DNA of 64,000 bases from Aselliscus stoliczkanus (lineage: Eukaryota > Chordata > Mammalia > Chiroptera > Hipposideridae): NCBI GenBank assembly GCA_033961575.1, contig CM066731.1, positions 57,255,501 to 57,319,500 on the forward strand. The letters run 5' to 3'. The position numbers and the translations under genes are program-made. Positions 11,930 to 23,860 of this stretch are shown piece by piece; the stretch's first letter is position 1, and each line of letters opens with the position of its first letter. Below the pieces are notes generated by a model. That model had not been told where the DNA came from and searched no databases. It worked only from the letters and a program-made list of their open reading frames with translations.

Positions 11930-12520
11930 TTTTTTTGCACTGAAGCAATTAGAAAAAGGTTAGAGGACTCAAGAGATTCAACGGCTATGGCCTGTGAGCA
12001 GACGGGCCATTCATAACTTTGCAGTTTCTAATTCAGAGCAGTCTCAGATGAATTTCCTGCCCAAGCTGCTCTGCTTACGAAACAAAGCCTAGAGCTTTCA
12101 CGCCCTCTTTCACGCCCCGTTGGAGGCGCACGCTGCTCAGAGCGGGCCTCTGGGGTGGCCTGTAGTCATCAGAGGGGCTCACCGCCCTCAGCAATTTGGC
12201 TTTTACAAATCACTACAGGGAAATCCAGTTTAGGCAACACATAAACGCTTTCCTTCATACCACTGGGACTCCGCTGCGATCATTTTTATCTTGTAAGTAA
12301 CCCACAAAGGTTTCAATGAACTATTTCCTGTTACTGCTTCCTCACCAAGAAAGGTACTTTTTTCTGCAGGGACTTTTCCAAAATGCTGTGAAAAGTCTGA
12401 AGGCGACTCCTGAACATTGCCCCTTACGTTATTTATTCCCCAGCTTACAACATAGATCCCCCTCCAAGGGCCATTTTCATGTGGCTGCATTTTACCCGAT
12501 ATCTCACCGACTCTGACAAA
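11930..12520. promoter_or_regulatory. CpG-enriched non-repeat patch, candidate distal element
   Basis: Contrasts with its AT-rich surroundings. CpGs cluster at about 12100-12270, no repeat family is recognised, and there is no convincing open frame. Such patches are often conserved non-coding elements; this is inference only. Confidence 0.3.
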
Positions 12521-13700
12521 CAGGGATTAATTGTGACCTGTAAAATAATACACGAAGACGTGGGAAAGGTGCTAATACACAGCAGGCAAGAGATGCCACG
12601 TCTCTGATTCTATTTTAAACAATTAGTCTCAGTTTTATAGTCTTGCCTTTGTGAAAGAAATGTTTCTGTAGTTACTACTCCAGCTTCAGCTCGGTTTCCT
12701 TACCTTAGATAATAACAGAAGAAGGAATGGATAGGATAACTGCAAGGTAGGTGAGGGGGATGAGCCTGAAAAGGAAGCTTGGCGCCATCTTACAAGCAGA
12801 TCTGAGGCTAAGGAGCAAGAAAATGGGCCCTCTACAACCTCTGAGGGTTGGAGAGAGGAAACTAGAAACCAATTAACTAATTTTAAAGTGGGTGGTGAGG
12901 CATCGGTATTACTTCCCAAGATTTCTCTTCTTAAGTCTATAGTTTTCGCTTTCATATTTAAAAAAGAATATATGTTTAAGACACTTGGAGAGAATTGAAT
13001 ACCTATGAGCAAATTTCCTTAAATACTAAAAGTAAATGTCTAGTAATGGTACATTCTGACTGAGAGAATTGACCTCAAATTTTAAATTAAATGTAAAATA
13101 AGTCTGCTTTGGCTTACCAACTTTTGGTTCTATGGTAAACTTCATGTTTCCATCTCTGTTAAGATGCTTGGTCCACCTATTTACATTCCAGTCCAAAAGC
13201 ATGAGAAATTGGTACTAATCCCTACTATTGCTCTTCCCAAAGCTTCAACCCAGGTATCTCTTCTACATCTTGAATTTTGACTTCCATATTCTTCAATTAG
13301 GTTGAACTGATTTTTTTTTTTCTCAGTAACATCAGTGTAGCCCAATCAATGATGATTTCTAATAAGGAGAGTGTGTCCAACCCTATGCCTGAGAAGAATG
13401 CTTCCCACATACACATACATGGGTATCTATTTATTAGATAAATAAATGAATGATAGAGAAACCCTCTTCCATAAAAAAAAAAAAAAAGTTAAGAATCAGA
13501 GTAAAATAATGTAATAGGGGGAAAAAAGAGCATTTAAGATAAAAACCCATGTTATAAGAGGCTATCTGGATAGCTTTTTTTCATTAATTGTAATTTCTGA
13601 GTATTATATAATTAATACGTTATATTTACTCCATTATTCAAAATTGGCCCATGGATTACATATTTGCCACAAATGCAATAATTCACACTATTATGCTAGC
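12520..13700. other. Intergenic DNA, nothing recognised
   Basis: No gene and no nameable repeat apart from short A/T runs. Confidence 0.4.
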
Positions 13701-13704
13701 CTAA

Positions 13705-14196
13705 TGTGGGAAGCTGAAAAGTGGCCCTCAAAGATTTAAAATGTGAAATCTCCAGAACCTATAAACATGTTGCCTTACATGGTAAAAAGGACTTGGCAGA
13801 TGTGATCAAGTTAAGGATCTTGACATGGAGAGATTAGTCTGGATTATCTGGGTGGGACCCGTGTAATCACAAAGGAGACAGAGGGAGATTTGACTAGAAA
13901 GAGGAATGTCAGAGGTATGTGGCATAAGGAAGACTCTGACCATTCCTGGCTTCAAAGATGGAAGAAAGGGCCAGGAGCCAAGGATGCAGACAGCCCCCAG
14001 GAGCTGGAAATGCCAGGAGATGGATTCTCTCCCAGAGCACCTCCAGAGGGAATTTAGGCCTTCTGACAGCTTGATTTTAGCTCATGGAAACTGACTTCAA
14101 ATTTCTGACTTTCCGGTTCTAAGATAATAGATTTACATTATGTTAAGCGTCTAAATTTGTAGTAGTTTGTTACGGCAGCAATAGGAAACTAATACA
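13705..14196 (+). mobile_element. MLT1-type (MaLR) LTR
   Basis: Landmarks in order: 'cttggcagatgtgatcaagt', 'ggattatctgggtgggaccc', 'ccaggagctggaaatgccag' and 'gttacggcagcaataggaaa', ending TAATACA. Non-coding solo LTR relic. Confidence 0.75.
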
Positions 14197-14199
14197 GCA

Positions 14200-14890
14200 T
14201 AGTGTAATATTCATTTTATTTAGGTAGAGAGATACCTAAGATCTTTCTCTTTTGAAGTTCTGTGATCCAAAGTAAACGAGCAGTGACTTGACTAAGATGA
14301 GTTGATATTCCTTGAGAAGGAATGACAAGAAGAAACTGACCAACCTAAACATTGAAAGTGTCCAAGGAAAATCCATGAGCATAATCCAATGTAGACTATT
14401 ATTATTACATTGTTTTTTAAGAAAGAATTTACTCAGTAACTGCTTTTAGATGCCTTTCAAGTCATTTTAAGGTTTTATTAAAAAAAGACTAATTTGATGA
14501 ACCTAATGATAACAGGAAACACAATATGTTGATAAGTACAATCACTGAGAAAGCCTTAATAGTGTATGTTGGGTCTTATTTTTCTAAATTCAATGTAGTT
14601 ACAGTAACAGATTGTAGAGGAAGGTTCTATCTAAGTAGCTACAGCTGGTCATTGAGAACCAGATCAAAAGTCTTGTTCTAAGAGCTCCATTCCTTCTTGC
14701 AAGATGCCCCATCCAGCTCTTGTGCATCCTGAAACTTGGAAAGATGCTGCGGTCACGTCCAGGCATGCATCCTCCACCTCTCGGGTCTTAGGATGCATTT
14801 TTTTTGATGGATGCAGTGGAAGCCTAGAAAGCCTGCCCGGTTGAGGGGTTGCACAGGCTGGAGATGTGTTTAGCATAGAGCCTGGGCAGC
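14200..14890. other. Intergenic DNA, nothing recognised
   Basis: No supported gene or repeat. Confidence 0.4.
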
Positions 14891-14899
14891 AAATGCCAG

Positions 14900-15380
14900 G
14901 CAATAAATAATCATGGCCTTGTTTTGTTCATATTCTTACATTTTATCTCCTTCCCTCTTAACCCCTTTTGCAGGGGCCTGCTCAAGCATCTTTTCCTTGG
15001 GGAAGCCTTCCCGGCCTGACTACCCATCTAGCTGGACCCCCTTCATTATAGACATCCTCAAAACCCTGCATTCCTTTCCTTCAGAATGCTTATCATGGTC
15101 TGTAGTTACGAGTGTGTCTCTTTCTCCATCAAACATAAAAGTTCACAAGATTGAAAGTGGGTCTGATCTATCCTTACTAATTTATGGTAGGACATGATCA
15201 ATATTGTTGAGTGAATGAGTGAATAAGGAAACAGGATATGGATCCAGGCTCCCTTCTTCCTCCCCTAACAAGTACTTGGCTAAGCTATAAATAATTCCAT
15301 GTGGATGAGTCAATGTAGGTGAATCAAGAAAACAACATTCCAGAACATTTAGAAAATATTTGTTGAGCACCAAATGGGAT
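14900..15380 (+). mobile_element. L2 fragment
   Basis: 'ggggaagccttcccggcctg', followed by 'cagaatgcttatcatggtct' and a trailing 'atttgttgagcacc', resembles the L2 3' end. Confidence 0.65.
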
Positions 15381-15563
15381 CTGGAACTCTTCAGAGAGCT
15401 ACAAATCTAGAAGAAGAACTAAGAGAAGCTAAAAAAGCTACAACAAAAAATGGAAGTAATGACAACCACAAGTGAGGGACAGATGAAAGGCAATGGGAAC
15501 TTAGAAGAGGCTAAGCGACTTCCAGTGGAAGGTTATCCTGTCTTATTTCATGAACCATCTTCC

Positions 15564-15678
15564 TTTTTTTTTTCTTTTTTTTCTGAGGGCAGTGTCACTG
15601 GCCCTCATATGTGGGACCCGAACTGGGGCCACTGTCGTCCCAGGCCAGCTCTTAACCACCGCGCCACTCGGCCGGCCC
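15564..15678 (-). mobile_element. 105-bp SINE (family A)
   Basis: Antisense copy of the family consensus. Imperfect flanks tgaaccatctt / tgagccacctt indicate a slightly older insertion. Confidence 0.9.
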
Positions 15679-15699
15679 TATGAGCCACCTTTCTTGATA

Positions 15700-16540
15700 A
15701 TAGTCCATGCTCCCTTGCCCCTCAGTCCCTTTGTCACATCCATTTGGCAAGTGGATGTGATATCTGCTGCCTCTGCTGCGCCAAGAGATCAACAGGCCGT
15801 GATGCCAAGGGGAGGACAGATGTGTATCGCTATGCATGAGTGCAGGGCCCTACCCGTGGTCTTCACCCATCCGAGGGAACAAGTGGGGCTAAATTAACAC
15901 AGACGCCATTATGGACCTCGCAGAGGGCCTGAACTCCTGCTTGCCAACCTTGAGCCAGCCCCCCGTGCTGCTTGGCATTTCTCCCGTCTCCCTGGTCAAA
16001 TCCCTTCACCATTCTTCTCAAGGATTGTTTCAGAAATTCTTCATTCTCCTCACATCTCCAGCAGTGCCCCATACACCAACAGCTCTTCCTTTTCTCTCTC
16101 AGCAGGTGCCCCTGCCTCTTACTCCACAAAGAGACTCAAGTCAAAGAATTGGCTGAGGAGAGTCCTCACCCAAGGGCAGGTCTCCTTTCTGGGGGCAGAC
16201 CACTTCCAATGATAGACCCAGGGCTGTAAAGACATGTCTCTCACCTGACTGGGGATACTTGAACGAGCCTCAGGGTGCCCCATGGAGTTGACTGAGGTCT
16301 TCACTGAGACTGCATGGCCTTCCACTGTCCCTCTCTGTCACATCCTGCTTCCTGCCCTTCCTCAGGTTCCAGGAGCACTTCCTAATACATGTTCTGCATG
16401 CTAATCTCCATCGCAGAGTCTGCTTCCCAGACAGTACGTGGCCTATCAGTTTTGGTCCCTTTTCCTCAGGAGCCTTCTCTGCACCAGCTTCTCTCTTCAC
16501 GCATCTCACCATTTTAGTCATCGTGGTTTTGAATATGGAA
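15700..16540. other. Pyrimidine-rich intergenic DNA, possibly an old repeat
   Basis: Repeat-like texture (CT-rich, 'tcaaatcccttcaccattct'), but I cannot name a family. Overlapping open frames on both strands have no recognisable domain. Confidence 0.35.
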
Positions 16541-16760
16541 TGCCTGCTCCCTCCCTGGGCCTTTACCTGCTGTTCTCCAGCTCTCTTACCTAGTTACCTC
16601 ATGCCTATCCACCTGTGAGAGCTCACCTCAAACATGTCTCCTGAGGAAAACAGATCAGTTTCTTTTGTCACAACCTCTCATGGGACCTTATGTCTCTCCT
16701 TTATAGCACTTAAGAGTTCTGTGGATCGTTCCTCCCAGAATTTAAACATGTTAACAGGGC
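16541..16760 (+). mobile_element. L2 3'-end fragment
   Basis: 'tggaatgcctgctccctccc', 'agctcacctcaaacatgtct' and 'ccttta tagcacttaa' type phrases in L2 order. Confidence 0.65.
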
Positions 16761-17129
16761 TGATTTTTTTTCCTCACTATCACATCCTTTTTTTTGCATA
16801 GTTCCAGCTGGTGTACTAAAAGCTGAGCACATTCCTTCAGGGAGCTTACAGTTCACAGACAGGGACAGTAATATGGACATTAAAGAATGTAGTAGACCTT
16901 CATTTCACTAATGAAGAAACTCAAGATTGTGACAGACAAGTCCCCACAGTCAGTAGGGAGAAGAATTGGTATCAAGCTAATGAACTCCAAGAAGCTCAGG
17001 GAGAAAGGAGGGGAAAAGGGAGGGAGGGATGAAGGAAGGGTTATAGTGACTGTTAAGTTATTTTGATGTGGCCTGAAATAGGTAGTGTTTCTTATGAATC
17101 ACAAAATACTCTCTGTGAATTCCTAGTGA

Positions 17130-17410
17130 TTTAGAACTGCATCGCCCAGTGCAGTGGTCTCACCACATGTGACTATATCAAGCCCTTGAAATGTGGTGGG
17201 TCTGAATTGAGATGTGTTGTAAGTTTCAAATGGACATTGGATTTCAAAGACTTAGAATGGGGGGTGGGGGGGAAAACTGTAAAATACCTCATTAATAATG
17301 TATATTAATCACTTAAAAATATTTTGTATATATTAGGTTAAATAAAATATATTATTAAACTTTTAAAAAATGTGGTAGAAGCCCTCTTGCTTGATATTAT
17401 TTACACTCTT
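17130..17410 (+). mobile_element. Old hAT-type element relic
   Basis: 'cccttgaaatgtggtgggtc', 'tgaattgagatgtgttgtaa' and 'ttaaataaaatatattatta' match the same family as 48235-48520 (opposite strand). Confidence 0.6.
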
Positions 17411-17843
17411 TGTTACTCGAGCAAAAGTGTTCAACAAACTGGAGAAGGCCTACTAGCCAAATAGCTCTGGGTGAACAGGGAACTTGGGAATGAAGAATGT
17501 GAGTCAATTAAATGAATGTTGGTTAAGAGGATGTCAACACTAAACAAACAAGATAACACACCATGCTGTAAAGAAACGCAATTGATAAGGTACAGAGTAA
17601 CTAGTGGACCACATTTGATAGATGAATATTTGGCAACAGGTAATTTGGTGAATACCTCGGGGGTGGCAAGAGGCTGAGCAAAGATTCAGAGATATACCTG
17701 TGGTGTATTTATAGGGTACAGTGACTATTTAGTTGGGCTTGAGTAAAGAGTTCATGTAGTGGAGTAGAGTCAGCTCACACATAAAATTTGATATATTTGG
17801 TATAGACAGCCCATGCACTACTCACTTATTACATGCAGCAATG

Positions 17844-18118
17844 AAGAGGGTCAGCCGAGTGGCTCAGTTGGTTAAGATGAGCGAGCTCTGGGCCGGCCGA
17901 GTGGCGCGGTGGTTAAGCGCTGGCTTGGGAAGCCAGAGGCCCCGGTTCGGGTCCCACATATGAGGGCCAGTGACACAGCCCTCAAAAAAAAAGAAAAAAG
18001 AAAAAGATGAGCAAGCTCTGAGCAACAGGGTCGCCAGTTCGATTCCCGGCCCGAGCTGAGCTGCCAACAGGTGGCAGGATAGCTCAGCTAAAAAATAAAA
18101 ACAAACAAAAAAAACAAT
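17844..18118 (+). mobile_element. tRNA-related SINE (family C) interrupted by a family A SINE
   Basis: 'ccgagtggctcagttggtta' head and 'cgccagttcgattccc' B-box region, then 'gagctgccaacaggtggcag'. The outer target duplication is acatgcagcaatg / acatgcagaaatg (17831-17843, 18119-18131). Its sequence matches the first unit of the long composite SINE at 49512-50020. Confidence 0.85.
17890..18005 (+). mobile_element. 105-bp SINE (family A) nested in a family C SINE
   Basis: Full consensus ending in A-rich tail. Flanked by gatgagcgagctctg (17876-17890) and gatgagcaagctctg (18006-18020), both part of the host SINE, so the order of insertion is clear. Confidence 0.93.
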
Positions 18119-18168
18119 ACATGCAGAAATGTAGCATAAATTTACTTTACTAGAAGGGGCCCGACATA

Positions 18169-18249
18169 CACACGAGAATAATACACACGAGAATAATGGT
18201 GACAAGTAAGCATATGAGTGTCTGGTGACAAGTAAGCACATGAGTGTCA
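18169..18249 (+). repeat. Two adjacent tandem duplications (15 bp x2, then 26 bp x2)
   Basis: The 15-mer acacacgagaataat is repeated at about 18168-18197. A 26-mer starting ggtgacaagtaagca then occurs at 18198-18223 and 18224-18249 with two differences. Confidence 0.9.
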
Positions 18250-18324
18250 TAGGGCAAGGAGTTATTCATTTACCTTTTGCTCTGGCAGAGCATTCTTATT
18301 TTCTCCTTTCCAATCTAGGCCGAA

Positions 18325-18432
18325 TTTTTTTTTTTTTTGAGGGCAGTGTCACTGGCCCTCATATGTGGGACCCAAACCAGGGCCACTGGCTTCCCAAACC
18401 AGCACTTAACCACCGCATCACTCAGCCGGCCC
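18325..18432 (-). mobile_element. 105-bp SINE (family A)
   Basis: Antisense copy with flanking duplicates taggccgaatttt / taggccgagtttt. Confidence 0.9.
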
Positions 18433-18439
18433 ATAGGCC

Positions 18440-18720
18440 GAGTTTTAAAAAACGTATTCTTGAAGCATAATGTACATACATACAGAAATGTGCACATATC
18501 GTAATAGTAGAGCTCGGATTTGTAAACTTAAATAAAACCATAAAATCAGCACCCAGCTGATTTTATAGAGCGCTGTAGCACCCCAGAACACGCCCCCCAA
18601 GGCTCCTTTCAGCAACCCCTCCTCCAAGGTAATCGCTCTCCTGATTTCTAATAGCATACATTCGTTTTGCCTGTTTTTGTACTTCTGCAGAAATGGAGGC
18701 ATAACCTATAAGCTCCTTTG
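18440..18720. mobile_element. Old L1-3'-end-like fragment
   Basis: 'agcataatgtacatacatac', 'gtaatcgctctcctgattt' and 'cgttttgcctgtttttgtac' follow the order of a common L1-derived mammalian repeat. Confidence 0.5.
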
Positions 18721-18729
18721 TGCCTTATG

Positions 18730-18993
18730 TGTAATGTTAAAGACAACCCAAATCTCAGACAATTGATTGAAGCCCTGCTCAGCATTCTACTATGTGAGTT
18801 TAGACAAGCCTCTTCACCTAAATCTGGTTCAATCCATAGAAGTGGATTATAACAATGTTTATTGCCTAATGGAGTTGTTGGGAGGATGAAATGAGTATAG
18901 TTAATATTCCCTAAGTCATGACTAAATTGTTTTTTTTTCCAATTTAACACTTACTAAGATTTTCTAAACACCATGCTAGACACAGGAGCTGCA
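18730..18993. repeat. MIR-like fragment and first copy of a dispersed duplication
   Basis: 'gttgttgggaggatgaaatg' is MIR-like. From 18894 to 18990 the sequence recurs at 20087-20187 with only small differences. Confidence 0.6.
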
Positions 18994-19189
18994 GCTGCTA
19001 CATTGTTCTCAAAGTTTTAGTCTGTGAACGTCCTGGGTGATGCAGGATCCTTGGCTGGTGCTAGACGAACCAATTCTCCATAGTGTATGGGGAGAAAATC
19101 CAGCCTATGTAGGCAGTGACCAACCATTTCCTTATTCTAAAAAATGAGTATCTACAAATAGAGAACTTGGTTACTTGATCCATCTCACT

Positions 19190-19370
19190 TGCCGCCAAAG
19201 AAGAGATGCCATTTCTGTTATATACGTTTTCATCTCCCCTTCTAGAATATCTGCTTCCTTAGGGGAAGAGTCAGTCATGTCGTGTTTACCATAGTGTTCC
19301 CAGGACCAGTACTATATACTGTAGGCACTCAGTTAAATACTGGTTGCTAGTTGAACAATAAATAAGTGCT
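19190..19370 (+). mobile_element. L2 3'-end fragment
   Basis: 'tctgcttccttaggggaaga' through 'taggcactcagttaaatact' and 'gaacaataaataag' resembles the L2 terminus. Confidence 0.55.
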
Positions 19371-20086
19371 AACTATAGTTAGAAAATTGTCAGCATCTGA
19401 TCCAATCTCTTGAGCTATGGTTGGCAAAATTACAATAGTGAAAATCAGAGTAAAGTCGATCTCCCTCCCTCTTTCCCTGTGCTGTCCAGGAAAATCCACT
19501 CAAACCTAGCACATCCTGTGCTTGGAACTTGAATGAGCACACCAGGTCTGAGACCTTCAGAAATTACAGTAGAGTACGTTGCTTTTTAATACTGAGCTTG
19601 CCCAAACTTAACAGCTTTTAATGTAGTCATGCCAAGATACTAAAGTTTTCAAAAACACTTTTCCCCCAACACGTCAGCCATGAAAAATTTTCTTTCCTCG
19701 TGCATTTTATCTTGGTTTTCTACCAATATATCTCACATATTCTTGACTATCGCTTTTTTTTTTTTTAAGCGGGAAAGGGGAAAGTGTAATGTTCCAAAGG
19801 AATTTCACTTGGTTCATTTTACCCTCCACTATTTAATTAAAAATAAATTTTCACTTCTCACGAGTGAAGTGCCTCTTCAGAACCACCATCTGTTTTACAT
19901 TACAATTAAAGCTCTGATAGGCTGGCAAACCTATCACTCTATGACTGGATAAATTAAGCAGAAAATTGCATGGTTATAAAATGAGCTAAAAGATTTTAAC
20001 ATAATAATAGTTTACTGACTATAAAGCAAATTTGGTTTCATGCAGGTAACTAATAAACCAAAGCTATTTATAATGTTGCATAAATA
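19370..20086. other. Intergenic DNA, nothing recognised
   Basis: AT-rich, no gene family seen. Confidence 0.4.
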
Positions 20087-20187
20087 AGTATGGTTAATAT
20101 TCCCTTAGTCATGACTAAATTGGTGTGTTTTTTTTTTTCAATTTAACACTTACTAAGATTTTCTAAACACCACTAGACACAGGAGCT
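20087..20187 (+). repeat. Second copy of a ~100-bp dispersed duplication
   Basis: Matches 18894-18990 from 'agtatggttaatattccc' to 'agacacaggagct'. It differs in the poly-T length and a few bases. Confidence 0.85.
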
Positions 20188-21235
20188 ATAAATAGCAACC
20201 TGTACTCTTCAAAACATAAAGTGTAGTAGGAAAGTTTCTGGAAGCACTAGGATAATTGGGAAATGATTGGCAGACATGTGCCTTGAAGGTTGAGTAAGAT
20301 TTTAACAGGCTAGGGAGACAAAGAAAAGCAGTCATGCAGAGACCCAGAGATAGGCATATGCACATATATATTCTTGGAAGATCCAAGTCACCAAGTCCGG
20401 ATTAGGAAGTGAAGGAGGAATTATTATTTGGGCAAAAGACAACTATGGGAGAACTGTGACAGAGCTGCATGATTTCTTTGTGCTTACTATAAGGAGAGAA
20501 CGTGCCTCATCCTCTCAGCAGTTATATTTTACCCATCACTTAGTAGGTTGGCATTCCGGTTTCATGTGTCAGCCTCACCCACTTGATATAGGCAGTCTAC
20601 TGAGAAGTAAACTCATTTCTGGTGAGTTAATCCCTCAGATTTCTGAGCCTAGAAGGCTACAGGTAAAATCTGGATGGTGATGAATTCATTGAGGCAATGT
20701 AATACTGTCTAGACCTGACCGGATGACCAGCTGGCTCTACCCAGGTGACACCCTGATGTCACTGGACAGTTTCTTGATAGTTCTATAGAATGGAGATCAG
20801 AGTGATTAGTGCAATAATCCAAGTAAGAGATGAAGGAATGGAACTAGAGCAGTGGCCTTATGCAGGCTGAGAATTTACAACAGATTAAAATGTGAAGGGT
20901 GAGGGAGGGGCAGGAGACTCATCAGTGGATGATGGAACGGAAGGCAACACCACTAAGAGATAGAACAAAGGAAGGGCAGGTCTCAGTGGGGAAAAAGAGG
21001 ACACGTTACATTTAAATGTTGACAGAATACTTATGTGGAAATATCTAAAGGCAGTTGAAAATATGGTTCTGAAGGAGGCTGAAGAGTAAACAGTAACACG
21101 TCAAGTTTGTTAACAGATAAAATCACCTGTAAAGGAGGAAAAAAAAATCTAAGAACAGAATGTTGGGTTAAGTCCGTAAGGGTTCAGTCAATGTCATAAA
21201 ACTCAAAACCAAAGTGAAATGAGCAATGTCAAGTC
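20188..21235. other. Intergenic DNA just beyond the MYBL1 3' end
   Basis: Part (about 20740-21130) resembles the unnamed GA-rich interspersed repeat also seen at 4380-5340. No gene recognised. Confidence 0.4.
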
Positions 21236-23731
21236 AGCTTGTACACAGAAGCTTTATTTTGGATGTTAACAGTCAACATTGTATGCAAGATTCTCTTACA
21301 TTGGAAAGTTTTCCCATACATCAAAAAACTCAATTTAGTCAGGGTAATTGCTGTATTAATGTGAAAACCTTACAACAAAAATGCAGTGTTATATATGTGT
21401 ACTCAGTTCCCATGCAAGTATGGCTGCTATATATATGTCTGGCATTTTTATAATTCATTGAAAGAGATTCAAATGAACGTAACAGTACAAAAATGACTTA
21501 AGATGCCTGACATGCTTAAGATTAAAAAACTTCTTGCAAAAAGCAACAAAGCAGTTAAATGAAGGATTCAACCAATACCAACCTAAGTACATACCAATAA
21601 TCCCAGGCTTATTTGCAATAGATTACCTTTGGGATAATCTAATGCTCAAGAAAAATTATGCTTTTAAAAATATAACTCTTCCAAGATATACTTTTGTGAC
21701 TGGAGACTATGCGCATCCAAATCAGCTAAGGGCTACATATATTTAAAAAAAAACACAAAACAAACATTATGTGCTAGTAATTCAAGGTAACTGAAATTTA
21801 AATGATCTAGTATGATTTTGCTACAATCATTGCTTTTACAAAGTGAAATTTCTGTGAGAAGTTCACTAATTAGGAAGCAATCAACATACTTAAAAAACGT
21901 GCTAAGAAGATTCGAATTGGTTCATCTATTTGTTATCAACAAGGCATAATCTTAGTACCACCATACATTTTCTTCACTTCTCACTACATGTAAGATGCAA
22001 AAACAAGCTAGTGAATTTAAATAGCTTAAAACCCTTTTAGGTCTACTGTTCAAGAGCTAGGCATTAAAAATTCTTAGTATTTCCATTTCTAGTAACATCA
22101 GAAAATCTTAAGATGTTTTTGTTTTAAGGCATAGTATTTTGGTATTTGCAAGAATTTGCCTGGTAATGGTTGATTCCATTAAGTTAACTTGAGAACGTGC
22201 CATCATTTGCTTTTTATCTTTTTACACAGTGCAAGTGGTGGTCGCTCTTTCCTTCTCTCATAGCAGCAAGCCGATTCTGCTATTTTCTATAGCAGCATAC
22301 TTCAGGAGTGGAGAGGGAGAGAGTGTGTCAATTATAAATAATTAAAACTACAGTGTACAATTCTATTTACCTGTCAGTGTTTAAGTTGACAGCACACCAT
22401 TATATGTCTCAAAAAAATTACATAAACCTCTACACAAAAGCAAATAAAGACATTCTTTCAAGAAGAAATAAAATAAGTGCAAACACCTAAAACAGGCAAC
22501 TGAAGCAACTGTTGTAACCTGTAGAGAAACACAAAACATTTATAAAAGGACAAAATATTTTTATAAATAAAAAATAATGTTCTCTATTTCTGAAACATTG
22601 AGTAAATATAATAAACTTCTAAGTGCAGACTGTTTTTAGGGACCAAAGTACCATATTATTTTTTAAACAAAATGCACAAATTTCCAACACATATACAAAT
22701 CACCAGATTAATTTATATGATCCCCTCCCCATATAATTTAAAAAGGAAACATTAAATTATTATTTAGTACATTTTTAGAACTACTTTATAACCGACATGA
22801 TTTAAAGGGCATAGTGCAATATTTAGGTAGATGTGACGTACAGTATAGATATTGTATTCTTTGCAGCTATAACTTACTGTTTCATACTTAAAAGTCAAAA
22901 TTGTTCTTTACTATGTTGGCTGTAAAAACGGGAAACAACATTGGCTTCTAGATACCCTGTATAGGTATAAATATCTACATTTAAGCTTTAAAAATGAAAA
23001 TAAATTATAAAAAGAGACTTCTTTCCAATTTACAAAGTTTTCCTGCTCCTACAGACTGTACATACAATACATTCAACACTCTCAGCTCTTCTGAGATATA
23101 TGAGGAAAATACTGACTCTTTACTAATAAGGAAAAAAAAACGTTTTTCCATGCTTTCTGTTTTTAGTACTATGCTCAAATAAATACATTTAACACTGTAG
23201 TTAATTTTACTGTTTTTTAAAAATACCAAAAGTTAGTAGTGCAACTTCCTGTCCTTCCTTTAACTTCCGTTCCATTGAGTTTCTTTGTAAATGGGAGCCA
23301 AAGTAAATCAACACGTAGGCAAAAGTACTTCATAAAACCATGTGTGCTTCCCATACATAGACTAATTTCAGAAATTACACATACTCATACATCTAGCTAT
23401 AACAAAACTGCAGTATCAGGTGAGTAGCAAACATGTGAGAATTTACTTTTAGAATATCCACGAACTAATTCTAATATGATTTCCCATCTTGTTCTTTAAA
23501 AACAATTTTTAAAAATCTCATCTCTTATAAAATAAACTATGAAATTTCCTACCCCCTATCTAGGTGGCTTAGCTTTCTGGCTGCCCAGTATGAAGGAAAA
23601 AAAAAAGTTGCAAACTGTTTTAGGTCTGTATTAAAGATTTAAAAACTATTAATAGATGAAAATTTCATTGCAACCTAATTTAGTACAGACTATAATGAGG
23701 GGCTGGGGCAGTTCATCAGTTTTTATAACAG
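21236..23731 (-). other. MYBL1: MYBL1 3'UTR (about 2.5 kb)
   Basis: Follows the stop codon without a recognisable repeat; AT-rich with many AUUUA-like pentamers on the minus strand. I found only one canonical AATAAA on the minus strand in this stretch (21253-21258), and the cleavage site is inferred 10-20 nt beyond it. The resulting mRNA of about 5.1 kb fits the expected size of A-MYB mRNA. The short open frames inside it are not genes. Confidence 0.75.
21253..21258 (-). terminator. Candidate MYBL1 poly(A) signal AATAAA
   Basis: The minus strand reads AATAAA. It is followed by U/GU-rich sequence (minus strand of about 21180-21230), as expected for a downstream element. It is the only canonical hexamer I found between the stop codon and here. 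Confidence 0.7.
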
Positions 23732-23860
23732 TTACAGTATAAGAGCTCTTGACGTGCTGCTGGCAGCTGTGTAGGTACTCAGATATCTTCGTGCTTGTTC
23801 AGTCATGATAAGCTGGTCTTCTGTCTTCCCATAAACCACTGTTTCCCACTCACAATTTGA
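23732..23860 (-). CDS. MYBL1: MYBL1 coding exon 16 (residues 710-751 and stop)
   Basis: Last coding exon, 129 nt including stop TAA at 23734-23732. Codes [20 protein letters not shown], then [20 protein letters not shown] and IL. The C-terminal [13 protein letters not shown] block is a MYB-family signature. The acceptor is CTTCCTAG and the exon runs on into the 3'UTR. Confidence 0.96.
   Translation of the reverse strand, partial: SNCEWETVVYGKTEDQLIMTEQARRYLSTYTAASSTSRALIL

Noticed and set aside
15550..15897. Recurrent peptide [10 protein letters not shown] in several small open frames
   Set aside because: It is the family A SINE translated; the same peptide appears at 9497, 37528 and 63601.
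17890..18005. Possible genuine tRNA genes at SINE heads
   Set aside because: The heads lack a foldable acceptor stem and continue into SINE tails with target duplications.
21236..23731. Short open frames in the 2.5 kb after the MYBL1 stop
   Set aside because: They are 60-75 codons, low complexity and lie in the inferred 3'UTR.
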